Shown: positions 1 through 7,380, counted from the stretch's first letter. The stretch: DNA of 12,888 nt from an uncultured beta proteobacterium (GCA_902826155.1 CADEDU010000009.1:1-12888); one strand, 5' to 3'. Program-made: numbers and translations. Notes: generated by a model not told the origin, from the letters alone.

Positions 1-896
1 CCGGCGCCGTTGGCGGCGAAGCCTTGCTTCATCGCGGGGTCGCGCACCACGGCATTGATCTCGGCATTGAGCCGCGCGACGATCGGCGCCGGCGTCGCAG
101 CCGGGGCGATGAAGGCGTACCACACGACGAATTCGTACTGCGGATAGCCCGACTCTGCGACCGTGGGCACATCGGGCAGGCCCGAGAATCGCTGCTTGCT
201 CGTGACCGCGAGCGCCCGGATCTTGCCGGCGCGCGCCTGCGGCAGGGTGGTCTGCACCGGATCGAACAACACCTGGATCTGACCACCGATGAGATCGGTC
301 ATCGCCAGCGCGTTGCCTTTGTACGGCACGTGCGTCATGTCGACACCTGCGGTGCGCTTGAATAGTTCGGCGGCCAGATGCGCCGAGTTGCCGATGCCGG
401 CCGAGCCGAAATTGAGCTTGCCGGGCTGCGCTTTCGCATGCGCGACCAATTCCTGCACCGATCGCACCGGCAGCGACGGCGTCACGTCGAGCACGAACGG
501 CGTGGTGCCGGCGCAGGCGACATACGCAAAGTCCTTGAGCGGATCGTAGGGGAGTGACTTGTACTGATGCGGCGCGAGCACGAGCGGCGAGGTGCCCGAG
601 ATTGCGAACGTGGTGCCGTCCGGCGCAGCCTTGGCGAGAGCCTCATGCGCGATCACGCCGGTGGCGCCGGTGCGGTTCTCGGCGACGATCGGCTGGCCGA
701 GCGCACTCTGCATCCTCTCGGCGAACGCGCGTCCGAACAGATCGACCGAGCCACCCGCGGGGTAGGGCACGATCATCTTCAGTGGACGTGACGGGTATGT
801 CTGCGCGCCGGCGAGGATCGGGCTGGCCGCGAGTGCGGCGCCGACCAACCAGTACCAGTACGCGGTGCGAGTCCGTCGGTTGCCACGTTCGTACAT
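1..896 (-). CDS. Bug/TctC-family periplasmic substrate-binding protein (3' end outside window)
   Basis: Binds a small organic acid or similar ligand in the periplasm; members of this family work with TctAB-type permeases or as orphan binding proteins, and no TctAB gene is visible here. The frame is open for 298 codons and runs off the window start; the family is usually about 320-330 residues, so roughly 25 C-terminal residues are missing. The start is the ATG at 896, preceded by GGAGAA six bases upstream. Residues 1-31 form a signal peptide (TAYWYWLVGAALAAS core, likely cleavage AGA/QT). The mature start TYPSRPLKMIVPYPAGGSVD is the family's first ligand-loop signature, with PYPAGG at 44-49 and Asp52. 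Further on, FGSAGIGNSAHLAAELF and HVPYKGNALAMTDLIGGQ are the second signature region. The ligand cannot be read from sequence. Confidence 0.93.
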   Translation of the reverse strand, partial: MYERGNRRTRTAYWYWLVGAALAASPILAGAQTYPSRPLKMIVPYPAGGSVDLFGRAFAERMQSALGQPIVAENRTGATGVIAHEALAKAAPDGTTFAISGTSPLVLAPHQYKSLPYDPLKDFAYVACAGTTPFVLDVTPSLPVRSVQELVAHAKAQPGKLNFGSAGIGNSAHLAAELFKRTAGVDMTHVPYKGNALAMTDLIGGQIQVLFDPVQTTLPQARAGKIRALAVTSKQRFSGLPDVPTVAESGYPQYEFVVWYAFIAPAATPAPIVARLNAEINAVVRDPAMKQGFAANGA

Positions 897-1099
897 CTGC
901 TTCTCCTCGCTGATTGATCGAAGCGTTGGAGCATACGCGCTCGGGCTCGGGCGCAATACACCTGGGGTCACCGGGGTTGGGCACGTCGTAACCGGAGTTC
1001 CATGCGGGAGCATTGATGCCGCGCTCGGCTGCGCGCACAGGACAACCCCTCCACGACGTGAACTGGGCGCGCTCCGCTGCAGACCCGTACTCGCCTTCC

Positions 1100-1158
1100 T
1101 TGCCCAGGTTCGGTATCCTTACCAACTAGATCGAGTAAGGAAAACGGATAAAGTAAGG
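1100..1158 (+). promoter_or_regulatory. Probable operator/promoter of the toxin-antitoxin pair
   Basis: A perfect 7-bp inverted repeat, TCCTTAC (1116-1122) and GTAAGGA (1135-1141), is separated by 12 bases. A third half-site, GTAAGG, lies at 1153-1158, exactly 18 bases after the second. The array sits 25-51 bases before the antitoxin start, where AbrB-type antitoxins usually autoregulate. TTGCCC at 1100-1105 could be a -35 box, but no good -10 is seen. The repeats are read directly; the operator role is inferred. Confidence 0.5.
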
Positions 1159-1166
1159 GGGTCAGG

Positions 1167-1427
1167 ATGGAAGGTACAGTTACCAGCAAAGGTCAGTTGA
1201 CGCTGCCCAAGCGCGTTCGCGACCAGCTCGAAATCAGCGCCGGCACCCGGCTCGCCATCGAGGTCGCCAAAGACGGCAGCATCGTCATGCGTAAGCTCTC
1301 GGGCCGGATAGGCGATTTCGTCGGGCTGCTCGGCCGGTCGCGCGGTCGGCCGCGAACCACCGGGCAGATGAATGAGGCAGTGAAGCGCGCCGCAGTGGCG
1401 CGCTATCGACGATCCTCGCGCAAGTGA
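1167..1427 (+). CDS. vapB: AbrB/SpoVT-type antitoxin
   Basis: An 86-residue DNA-binding antitoxin expected to neutralise the PIN toxin encoded directly downstream and to repress their shared promoter. Residues 3-42 form a swapped-hairpin AbrB domain: VTSKGQLTLPKRVRDQLEIS, then AGTRLAIEV and GSIVMRKL. The KGQxTLPKxVRDxL pattern is characteristic. The C-terminal half (GDFVGLLGRSRGRP onward) is basic and is probably the toxin-binding segment. The start at 1167 follows an AGGGGG ribosome-binding site about five bases upstream. Its stop overlaps the toxin start by 4 bases (GTGA), so translation is probably coupled. The gene name is used by family analogy. Confidence 0.88.
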   Translation: MEGTVTSKGQLTLPKRVRDQLEISAGTRLAIEVAKDGSIVMRKLSGRIGDFVGLLGRSRGRPRTTGQMNEAVKRAAVARYRRSSRK

Positions 1428-1819
1428 TCGGCGTCGACACCAACGTCCTGGTCAGGCTCGCGCTTGACGATGGTTCGCCCGAGGTGCGGCGTGCGCGGTC
1501 GCTCGCGCAGGGTCTGGATCGCGCGGGCGAGACCATCTTCGTCAACCTGGTCGTACTGGTCGAGACGACCTGGGTGTTGATGCGCGTCTACGGAATCGAT
1601 CGAGCCGGCATCGACACGTTCGTCCGTTCCCTCGCTGAGAACCGTGCCTTCGAGATCCAGGAGCGCGACGCCGTGCTGATCGCGCTCGATCAACACGCGC
1701 GTGGTCGCGGTGAGTTCGCGGATTGCCTGATCGCAGCGTTGAATGCGCATCTGGCGGATGCCGATACGCTCAGCTTCGATCGGGGGATGCGACGCTTGCC
1801 GCGTGTGCGGATGGTTTGA
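1424..1819 (+). CDS. vapC: PIN-domain toxin ribonuclease, VapC family
   Basis: A 131-residue PIN-domain protein, the usual length for a VapC toxin; such toxins are Mg2+-dependent ribonucleases that cut tRNA or rRNA when freed from the antitoxin. The acidic catalytic set is complete: Asp5 in GVDTNVLVR, Glu47 in VLVETTWVL, Asp100 in EFADCLIA and Asp119 in SFDRGM. The start is GTG at 1424, overlapping the antitoxin stop; no other start gives the N-terminal DTN motif. Seventy bases separate it from the convergent phosphorylase-like gene, with no convincing terminator. The RNA target cannot be told from sequence. Confidence 0.92.
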   Translation: MIGVDTNVLVRLALDDGSPEVRRARSLAQGLDRAGETIFVNLVVLVETTWVLMRVYGIDRAGIDTFVRSLAENRAFEIQERDAVLIALDQHARGRGEFADCLIAALNAHLADADTLSFDRGMRRLPRVRMV

Positions 1820-1889
1820 CTCGCGAAACGAGCATCCGAAGTCGATCTCCGTCCTTGGGTTGTGCGGTGCGCGCCACCGATCCAAGCCG

Positions 1890-2681
1890 TCAGCGTGCGG
1901 ATCCGAGCACCTGCACCGTCCGCACGATCACAGCCAGCGCATCGACCGTGCCGTCGGCCTCGCCTTTCTCGAAATCCTGCTCCACGCGGCCCATCTGATT
2001 GGTCACGTGCGCGAAGCACACCACGGGCTTGCCGCGCACCTGGGCGAATGCGTAGAGCGCGGCGGCTTCCATCTCCACGGCCATCAGCCCGCGCGCGGTC
2101 ATCGCTGCGATCCCCTCGGGCGTCTCGCGGAACGGCGCGTCGGTGGTCCAGGTGCTGCCGCGATCGACCGGCACGCGCATATCGGCGAACGCTCCCTCCA
2201 GCTGCGCGAGCAGCGTCGGATCGGCATGGGAAAGTTCGGCAGGCGGCAGGTAGTGATAGCTCGTTCCCTCGTCGCGCAACGCCGCATCGATCAGGATGAA
2301 GTAGGGCGGCGGGCGATGCGACACGAGCTGGCCCGATGAGGTCACGCTCACCAGCAGCTCGCAGCCCGAGGCGAACAACTCCTCGGCGATCAGCACTGCG
2401 AAGGGCGCGCCCACCGCGCAGCCGATGAAGCCGAGCTCGATGCCATCGATCACGCCGCGAAACAGTTCAGTGTGGTAGCACGCCCACGCCGGATCGACCG
2501 CGATGCGCCCGGCGGCACGCAGTCGCCGCACCATGTCGCCGTCGGGATCGAGCACGCAGGTCGCGGGCACCGTGCTTGTCGGCAGATTCTTCTGGCGCCG
2601 TGCTTCGCGCAGCAGGGCGTCGGGTTCGAAGGCCGACGCAACCGCGTAGTGCTTGTGGCGCAGAATCGGTGTGTCGGACAT
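1890..2681 (-). CDS. Nucleoside phosphorylase-like protein (PNP/UDP superfamily)
   Basis: A 263-residue protein of the purine/uridine phosphorylase superfamily, whose members split nucleosides with phosphate, or with water in the nucleosidase branch. TTDAPFRET (179-187) and VEMEAAALYAFA (202-213) are the uridine-phosphorylase-like substrate and ribose motifs. The usual N-terminal phosphate loop (PGDPxR type) is not evident; its place holds PATCVLDPDGDMVRR (39-53), and SVTSSGQL (112-119) replaces the usual glycine-rich segment. The phosphorolytic activity and substrate are therefore uncertain. The start is ATG 2681 with GGAGG only two bases upstream; GTG at 2690 is possible but has no ribosome-binding site. 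It is divergent from the methionine-synthase-like/TRAP operon, 77 bases away, so the two may share control. Confidence 0.85.
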   Translation of the reverse strand: MSDTPILRHKHYAVASAFEPDALLREARRQKNLPTSTVPATCVLDPDGDMVRRLRAAGRIAVDPAWACYHTELFRGVIDGIELGFIGCAVGAPFAVLIAEELFASGCELLVSVTSSGQLVSHRPPPYFILIDAALRDEGTSYHYLPPAELSHADPTLLAQLEGAFADMRVPVDRGSTWTTDAPFRETPEGIAAMTARGLMAVEMEAAALYAFAQVRGKPVVCFAHVTNQMGRVEQDFEKGEADGTVDALAVIVRTVQVLGSAR

Positions 2682-2758
2682 GGCCTCCACTCAACAGGGC
2701 TTGCGACGACGATCGATGTGTTATTGAATCGGGTCACACCATACCAGAGGAGGATGTC

Positions 2759-4063
2759 ATGGCGGCGCGATCGATTCGCACGACGCACGTGGGCAGCCTC
2801 GTGCGCCCGCCCGATCTGGTGGGGTTTCTGCATCAGCAGGATCAAGGGCTGCCGTTCGATCAGGGGGCGTTCGACACGTGTCTGCGTAACGCGGTTACCG
2901 ACGTGGTCGCGCAGCAGTGCGACGTCGGCATCGACATCGTGAGCGACGGCGAATTCGGCAAGACGATGAGCTGGTCGCGCTACATCCTCGGGCGGCTCGG
3001 CGGCTTCGAGGAGCGGGCCGCGGCAGTGGCCACTGGCGTCACGAAAGCGATCGCGGGCAAAGACCGGCGCGATTTCGCCGAGTTCTACGACGAGTACGAG
3101 GGTTCGTTCGGTTTCGCGGGCATGGGCACACAGGCCCGGCATCTGGGCACCTGGGTGGTCACCGGTCCGATCACCTACACCGGGCAGCACGCGATCCAGC
3201 GCGACATCGCCAACCTGAAGGCTGCGCTCAAAGGCAAACGTGCGGAGGGTTTCCTGCCGGTAGTGGCGCCGGCGAGCGTGGCACCCAATCGACAGGACGA
3301 GTTCTACAAGAGCCCCGAAGAGGCCTTGTTCGCGATCGCTGCCGCGATGAACGCCGAGTACCGCGCGGTGGTCGATGCCGGCTTCGTCGTGCAGATCGAC
3401 GATGCGTTTCTCACCTCAACCTACGACATGATGGTGCCGCCCGCGACGCTGCGCGAGTACCGCAAATGGGCAGCGGTGCGCATCGATGCCCTCAACCACG
3501 CGTTAAAGGGGATTCCGGAGGAGCGCAGTCGCTATCACCTGTGCTGGGGCAGCTGGAACGGGCCGCACAGCAACGATGTGGCGCTCGCCGACATCGTCGA
3601 TCTCATGCTCAAGGTGCGTACCGGTGGCTACTCGATCGAGATGGCCAATCCGCGCCACGAACACGAGTGGCGGGTGTGGGAATCGGTGAAACTCCCCGCC
3701 GGCAAGACGCTGGTGCCCGGATTGATCTCACACGCGACCAATATCGTAGAGCATCCGCAACTGGTGGCCGAACGCATCGTGCGCCTGGCGAGGCTGGTGG
3801 GGCGCGACAACGTGATCGCGAGCACCGACTGCGGTTTCGCGCAGGGGCCGTTCGCGCGTCGCGTGCATCCGAGCATCATGTGGGCCAAACTGCGCGCGTT
3901 GGTGGCCGGTGCTCGCCTGGCAAGCAAGACGCTGTGGCAGCCGACGAAGAAGGCAGCGGAAAAGAAAGCGGTCGCGAAGCAGACTGCAAAGCGATCAACA
4001 GCCAAGCCAGTGAAACAATCGATTCGATCGAGATCGTCATTCACCAAGAGGAGGAAGTCATGA
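2759..4063 (+). CDS. Cobalamin-independent methionine synthase II-like methyltransferase with lysine-rich tail
   Basis: A 434-residue zinc-dependent thiol alkyl/methyltransferase of the MetE C-terminal-domain superfamily, in a TIM-barrel fold; the superfamily also includes epoxyalkane:CoM transferases. The zinc ligands are present: His260 and Cys262 in YHLCWGSW, Glu294 in YSIEMANP and Cys358 in STDCGF. RTTHVGSLVRP (7-17) corresponds to the MetE TTxxGS motif, and VQIDDAF (211-217) to QIDEPA. At this length it lacks the folate-binding N-terminal half of full MetE, so true methionine synthesis from methyl-folate is doubtful. Residues from about 394 form a basic tail (PTKKAAEKKAVAKQTAKRST and on to FTKRRKS) beyond the barrel. 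The start follows AGAGGAGG. Its TGA overlaps the dctP ATG, so it belongs to the TRAP operon. Confidence 0.88.
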   Translation: MAARSIRTTHVGSLVRPPDLVGFLHQQDQGLPFDQGAFDTCLRNAVTDVVAQQCDVGIDIVSDGEFGKTMSWSRYILGRLGGFEERAAAVATGVTKAIAGKDRRDFAEFYDEYEGSFGFAGMGTQARHLGTWVVTGPITYTGQHAIQRDIANLKAALKGKRAEGFLPVVAPASVAPNRQDEFYKSPEEALFAIAAAMNAEYRAVVDAGFVVQIDDAFLTSTYDMMVPPATLREYRKWAAVRIDALNHALKGIPEERSRYHLCWGSWNGPHSNDVALADIVDLMLKVRTGGYSIEMANPRHEHEWRVWESVKLPAGKTLVPGLISHATNIVEHPQLVAERIVRLARLVGRDNVIASTDCGFAQGPFARRVHPSIMWAKLRALVAGARLASKTLWQPTKKAAEKKAVAKQTAKRSTAKPVKQSIRSRSSFTKRRKS

Positions 4064-5085
4064 TCCGTTCCACGATCGCCGCCGCGCTGGCGCTTTCGTT
4101 TGCGACCGCTGCGGTGCAGGCGCAGGACAAGCCGATCAACTTGCGGTTCAGCTACTGGATTCCTCCCAAGCACCAGCTCGTGCCTTCCACGCAGACCTGG
4201 GGCGAGTCGCTCACCAAGGCGAGCAACGGCACGATCAAGGTGACGATCTTTCCGTCGAACCAGCTCGGCAAAGGGCCTGATCACTACGACATGGCCAAGG
4301 ACGGCATCGCCGATTTCGTGCTCACCAATCCCGGCTACACGCCCGGGCGCTTTCCGGTGATTGCCGCGGCGGAATTGCCGTTTCTCACCAATGGCGCGGT
4401 CAACGGCTCGCCCGGCTTCGACGAGTGGTACCGCAAGTACGCCGCGAAGGAGATGAAAGAGGTCTACACCTGCATCACGTTCACGCACGAGCCGGGCACG
4501 TTCCACATGGTGCGCAAGAAGGTCGAAGTGCCCGATGACGTGAAAGGCATGAAGATCCGCACCGGCAACGCGACTTCATCCCGCTTGATCGGTCTTTTGG
4601 GTGGCAGCTCGGTCGCGGTGGAGATCACCGAGGCGCGCGAGACGCTCGCCCGCGGCATCGCCGACGGCGTGATGATGCCCTGGGAGGGACTCACGCTGTT
4701 TCGCATGACCGAGGTGGCGAAGTTCCACATGGAGAATCCACTGTACGTGTCGATCTTCACCTGGAACCTCAATCGCAAGACCTACGATTCGATGTCGGCC
4801 GCGCAGAAGAAGGCGCTCGACGACCACTGCACCACCGCATGGGCCAAGCGCATCGCGGCCGAATGGGCCGAGCGCGACTTCACCGCGATCAAGCAGGTGA
4901 AGGGCATGAAAGACGGCCGCACGGTCTACTCGATCAGCCCGCAGCAGGTGGCGCTGTGGCGCAAGGCGGCCGAGCCGTTGAAGAAGCAGTGGGCCGACGA
5001 GGTGACCAAGGCTGGCTACAACGCCGATGAGGTGTGGAACGAGCTGACCACCGCGCTGAAGAAGCACGACGGGCTCTATCAGTAG
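4060..5085 (+). CDS. dctP: TRAP transporter solute-binding protein, DctP family
   Basis: A 341-residue periplasmic binding protein that delivers a carboxylate ligand to the DctQM permease. The start is ATG 4060, overlapping the upstream stop (ATGA) and preceded by GAGGAGG that lies inside the upstream gene. Residues 1-21 are a signal peptide (AAALALSFATAAVQA, likely cut before QDKP). VKGMKIRTGN (161-170) carries the family arginine, Arg167, that holds the ligand carboxylate. LPFLTNG, ETLARGIADGVMMPWEG and LNRKTYDSMSAAQKKAL are family landmarks. The frame is open far upstream of the true start, but that extension is shadow sequence. The ligand is unknown; linkage to a MetE-like enzyme hints at a methyl- or sulfur-bearing acid, which is only inference. 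Confidence 0.95.
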   Translation: MIRSTIAAALALSFATAAVQAQDKPINLRFSYWIPPKHQLVPSTQTWGESLTKASNGTIKVTIFPSNQLGKGPDHYDMAKDGIADFVLTNPGYTPGRFPVIAAAELPFLTNGAVNGSPGFDEWYRKYAAKEMKEVYTCITFTHEPGTFHMVRKKVEVPDDVKGMKIRTGNATSSRLIGLLGGSSVAVEITEARETLARGIADGVMMPWEGLTLFRMTEVAKFHMENPLYVSIFTWNLNRKTYDSMSAAQKKALDDHCTTAWAKRIAAEWAERDFTAIKQVKGMKDGRTVYSISPQQVALWRKAAEPLKKQWADEVTKAGYNADEVWNELTTALKKHDGLYQ

Positions 5086-5095
5086 CGGCAACCGA

Positions 5096-5148
5096 GGCGT
5101 GCGGCCTGTTCGCGAGAGCCGGGGCGACCGCAGTTGACGACGCACGCC
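5096..5148 (+). promoter_or_regulatory. Possible hairpin between dctP and dctQ
   Basis: GGCGTGC (5096-5102) and GCACGCC (5142-5148) form a perfect 7-bp inverted repeat in the 83-base gap after dctP, with a 39-base loop that may pair further. Hairpins after binding-protein genes often protect the mRNA, so that the binding protein exceeds the permease. There is no T-run, so it is not a classical terminator. The role is inferred. Confidence 0.3.
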
Positions 5149-5168
5149 GCTCTGCACTGACGTTCTGC

Positions 5169-5642
5169 ATGGATCGTTTCATCGCCATCGTCGAGCGCAT
5201 CGCCGGGATTTTCCTCGGGCTGGTGGCGGTGATCACGTTCAGCGAAGCGCTGCTGCGCTACAGCCTCGCCAAGCACATTCCCGACGGCTTCATCCTCGGC
5301 CAGATGCTGCAGGGCATCGCGATCTGCTGGGGCATCGCCACGGCGACGTTCGCCGATCGCCACGTGACGGTTGATGCGCTCTACACGATCGTCGGTGCGC
5401 GGGTGCAGCGCGCCTTCGACATCGCCGCCTACACGATCAGCCTCGCGTTCTTCGTCGCGTTCGGCGTGATGATCAATTTCAAGGTGTACGACATCCTCAA
5501 GGCGGGCGAGCGCTCGATCGATCTCAATCTGCCGATCTGGACGGGCTACCTGCTCGCCGCACTCGGCATCCTTGTGACGATGGTACTGGCCGGCGCACGC
5601 TGGTGGCAGGTGATATGGAACAGCAGACGATCGTCGCCCTAG
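5169..5642 (+). CDS. dctQ: TRAP transporter small permease, DctQ family
   Basis: A 157-residue four-helix inner-membrane protein that partners the large permease. Hydrophobic segments are visible near residues 8-30, 41-60, 84-104 and 124-145. Family features include SEALLRY (25-31, matching the usual VLLRY) and ADRHVTVDALY (62-72, matching the usual HIRVDLL element). The start is ATG 5169; the frame is open upstream into dctP, but that stretch is charged, non-membrane shadow sequence. The ribosome-binding site is weak, unlike its neighbours, which may lower permease output relative to dctP. It overlaps dctM by 28 bases, so the two are probably coupled. Confidence 0.92.
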   Translation: MDRFIAIVERIAGIFLGLVAVITFSEALLRYSLAKHIPDGFILGQMLQGIAICWGIATATFADRHVTVDALYTIVGARVQRAFDIAAYTISLAFFVAFGVMINFKVYDILKAGERSIDLNLPIWTGYLLAALGILVTMVLAGARWWQVIWNSRRSSP

Positions 5643-6919
5643 TCGGTTTCGCCGCGATGCTGGCGATGATGCTGATCCGCGTGCCGATCGGCGTGTGTCT
5701 CGGCGTGGTCGGCATCGGCGGGTTCGCGTGGCTGAACGGGTGGTGGCCCGCGCTCGGGCTGCTGGTGCATTCGCCGATCCGCACCGTCACCGATTTCAAT
5801 TTCAGCGTGATCCCGATGTTCATCCTGATGGGCGTGGTGGTAAGCCGCTCGGGGATGAGTCGCGAGCTGTTTCGCGCGGCGGCCGCGTGGCTCGGACATC
5901 TGCCCGGCGGCATGGCGATCGCGACGGTGTTCGCTTGTGGCGGGTTCGCTGCCATCAACGGCTCGGCGATCGCCACCGCCGCAACGATGACTTCGGTGGC
6001 GCTGCCGGAGATGCGTCGCTTCGGCTACGACCCTGGTCTATCAATGGGCGTGATCGCGGCCGGCGGCACGCTCGGGCCGATGATTCCACCCTCGGTGCTG
6101 TTCGTGCTGTACGCGATTCTGGTCGACGAAGACATCTCCCGGCTGTTCATCGCCGGCGTCTTCCCTGGGCTGCTCGCGATCGTGCTCTATTGCGTGGTGA
6201 TCCAGATCGTCTACTGGATGCGCCCGCATCTGCTGCCGCGCGGCCCGCGCGTGGCATGGGAGGAGCGCATCGCTAGTCTCAAAGACATCTGGGCCACGGT
6301 CCTCTTGTTCGTGGTGGTGATGGGCGGGATCTACGGCGGGTTCGTTACGGTGGTGGAGGCGGCGAGTCTTGGCGTGATGGGCGCGTTGATCATCGGTATC
6401 GCGCGCGGGCGGCTGCCGTGGGCGACGATCGCGGAGTGTCTGGTGGAAGCACTACGCACGTCGGCGGCTATTTTTCTCCTCATCATCGGCGTGTTTCTGT
6501 TCCAGTACTTCCTCGCGGTCACGCAAACCTCCCAACAGCTGGCCGCGTGGCTCACGCAACTCCCGTACACGCCGATCACGATCATGTGCTTCATCGTCAT
6601 CGGGTACCTGCTCGCCGGCACGTTCATCGACGAGGTCGCGACGATGCTACTCACGGTGCCGATCCTGCATCCGGTCGTGACGCAGCTCGGCTTCGACCCG
6701 ATCTGGTTCGGCGTGATCGTGGTGATGACCGCCACGATCGGCATGATCGCCCCGCCTGTGGGCATGATCTGCTTCATCCTCAACTCGATGGAGCGCAGCG
6801 TCAGCCTCATGCAGATCTATCGCGGCGTGCTGCCGTTCGTGGCGGCAGATCTGGTGCGACTCGCGCTGGTGATCGCGTTTCCGGCGATTGCGTTGTTCCT
6901 GCCTAAGACGATGGGGTAG
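5615..6919 (+). CDS. dctM: TRAP transporter large permease, DctM family
   Basis: A 434-residue polytopic membrane protein (about 11-12 helices) that moves the ligand using an ion gradient. Signatures include FAAINGSAIATAATM near residue 108, AAGGTLGPMIPPS near 146, GTFIDEVATMLLTVPILHP near 333 and the repeat-symmetric IGMIAPPVGM near 375. Length matches the family. ATG 5615 is chosen because AGGTGAT lies just before it; an in-frame GTG at 5603 would add four residues. It is the last gene of the operon. The large palindromic element begins 12 bases after its stop, and no ordinary rho-independent terminator is present. Confidence 0.95.
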   Translation: MEQQTIVALVGFAAMLAMMLIRVPIGVCLGVVGIGGFAWLNGWWPALGLLVHSPIRTVTDFNFSVIPMFILMGVVVSRSGMSRELFRAAAAWLGHLPGGMAIATVFACGGFAAINGSAIATAATMTSVALPEMRRFGYDPGLSMGVIAAGGTLGPMIPPSVLFVLYAILVDEDISRLFIAGVFPGLLAIVLYCVVIQIVYWMRPHLLPRGPRVAWEERIASLKDIWATVLLFVVVMGGIYGGFVTVVEAASLGVMGALIIGIARGRLPWATIAECLVEALRTSAAIFLLIIGVFLFQYFLAVTQTSQQLAAWLTQLPYTPITIMCFIVIGYLLAGTFIDEVATMLLTVPILHPVVTQLGFDPIWFGVIVVMTATIGMIAPPVGMICFILNSMERSVSLMQIYRGVLPFVAADLVRLALVIAFPAIALFLPKTMG

Positions 6920-6931
6920 GGAGGTAAGGCT

Positions 6932-7214
6932 GCCGAAGCCCGCGGGCCCTGAGCGCACCGCGGGGGCGGCGGGCACAGCGCCTCCTAAGACCGGGGTCCA
7001 CTTTCGTGGACTACCCTGCGGTGCTCGCACGGCGAGGCGGCTGCGGAATTCGGTCCTCGCTGTCGGCACCGGATTGGAACGCCGGATCAGTGAGGGCGAG
7101 GATCCGAGAAAACCGCAGCCGACGACCCCTCGCCGCGCTGCGCGCCTCGGCCCGGCCAAAGTCGGCGCTGCGCCCGCCGCCCCCGCGGTGCGCTCAGGGC
7201 GGGCGGGCTTCGGC
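6932..7214 (+). repeat. Long palindromic element, copy A
   Basis: A 283-bp imperfect hairpin. The outer arms, 6932-6982 and 7164-7214, pair at 48 of 51 positions by my count. Inner arms continue the fold, for example CGGCTGCGG (7038-7046) with CCGCAGCCG (7113-7121), and a small hairpin GTCCAC-TTTC-GTGGAC sits at 6996-7011. An inverted second copy lies at 9130-9416; 7125-7179 is identical over 55 bases to the complement of 9167-9221. All frames here give arginine/proline-rich shadow ORFs, so I read it as non-coding. It could be a MITE-like element or encode a structured RNA. Confidence 0.85.
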
Positions 7215-7297
7215 GGTGTTCGGGCGGTGCGGGGAGGACATCGCCCAGATGCGCGGATGGTTGCGCGGATTCGGTGGGCGGACGCCTCATCTGCATA

Positions 7298-7380
7298 TAC
7301 CTACGATAACCGGCCCATAGATTTGATAACTGGTTTCTGGTATTGGAAGCGCTTATCGTGAAAGCTACTTCTCGTTAGGC
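7298..7380 (+). other. AT-richer array boundary with an attachment core site (attI-like or decayed att site)
   Basis: GTTAGGC at 7374-7380 matches the integron core consensus GTTRRRY and is identical to the R' box of the attC at 8562-8568. It marks the left end of cassette 1. No RYYYAAC partner box is present upstream, so it is not a complete attC. The 75 bases before it are much less GC-rich than the flanks and carry a near-direct repeat, GATAACCGG (7305-7313) and GATAACTGG (7325-7333), 20 bases apart. That arrangement would fit an attI site, which also ends in GTTRRRY at the first cassette, but no integrase gene confirms it. Confidence 0.45.

Noticed and set aside
897..1099. Extra gene or RNA in the gap between the Bug-family gene and the toxin-antitoxin operator
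   Set aside because: Only short overlapping frames with poor composition are present, and no tRNA or convincing stem-loop was found.
643..1125. 160-codon minus-strand ORF spanning the start of the Bug-family gene
   Set aside because: It is an out-of-frame shadow; the correct frame from 896 gives a full signal peptide and family motifs.
1820..1889. Terminator between the convergent toxin and phosphorylase-like genes
   Set aside because: Only a 4-bp CTCG/CGAG stem without a T-run is present.
3628..4506. 292-codon minus-strand ORF opposite the MetE-like and dctP genes
   Set aside because: Antisense shadow across the junction of two well-supported sense genes; no recognisable domain.
7087..7296. 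Minus-strand ORF as a remnant of an integron integrase
   Set aside because: Position and orientation would suit intI, but no tyrosine-recombinase motif (R, HxxR, Y boxes) or IntI-like N-terminal sequence can be seen; most of it is the palindromic repeat.
6932..7361. ORFs on both strands across palindromic copy A (for example 7087-7296 minus and 6888-7361 plus)
   Set aside because: They are Arg/Pro/Ala-rich readings of a self-complementary GC-rich repeat, occur in several frames at once, and have no ribosome-binding sites. Similar readings in databases are probably spurious.
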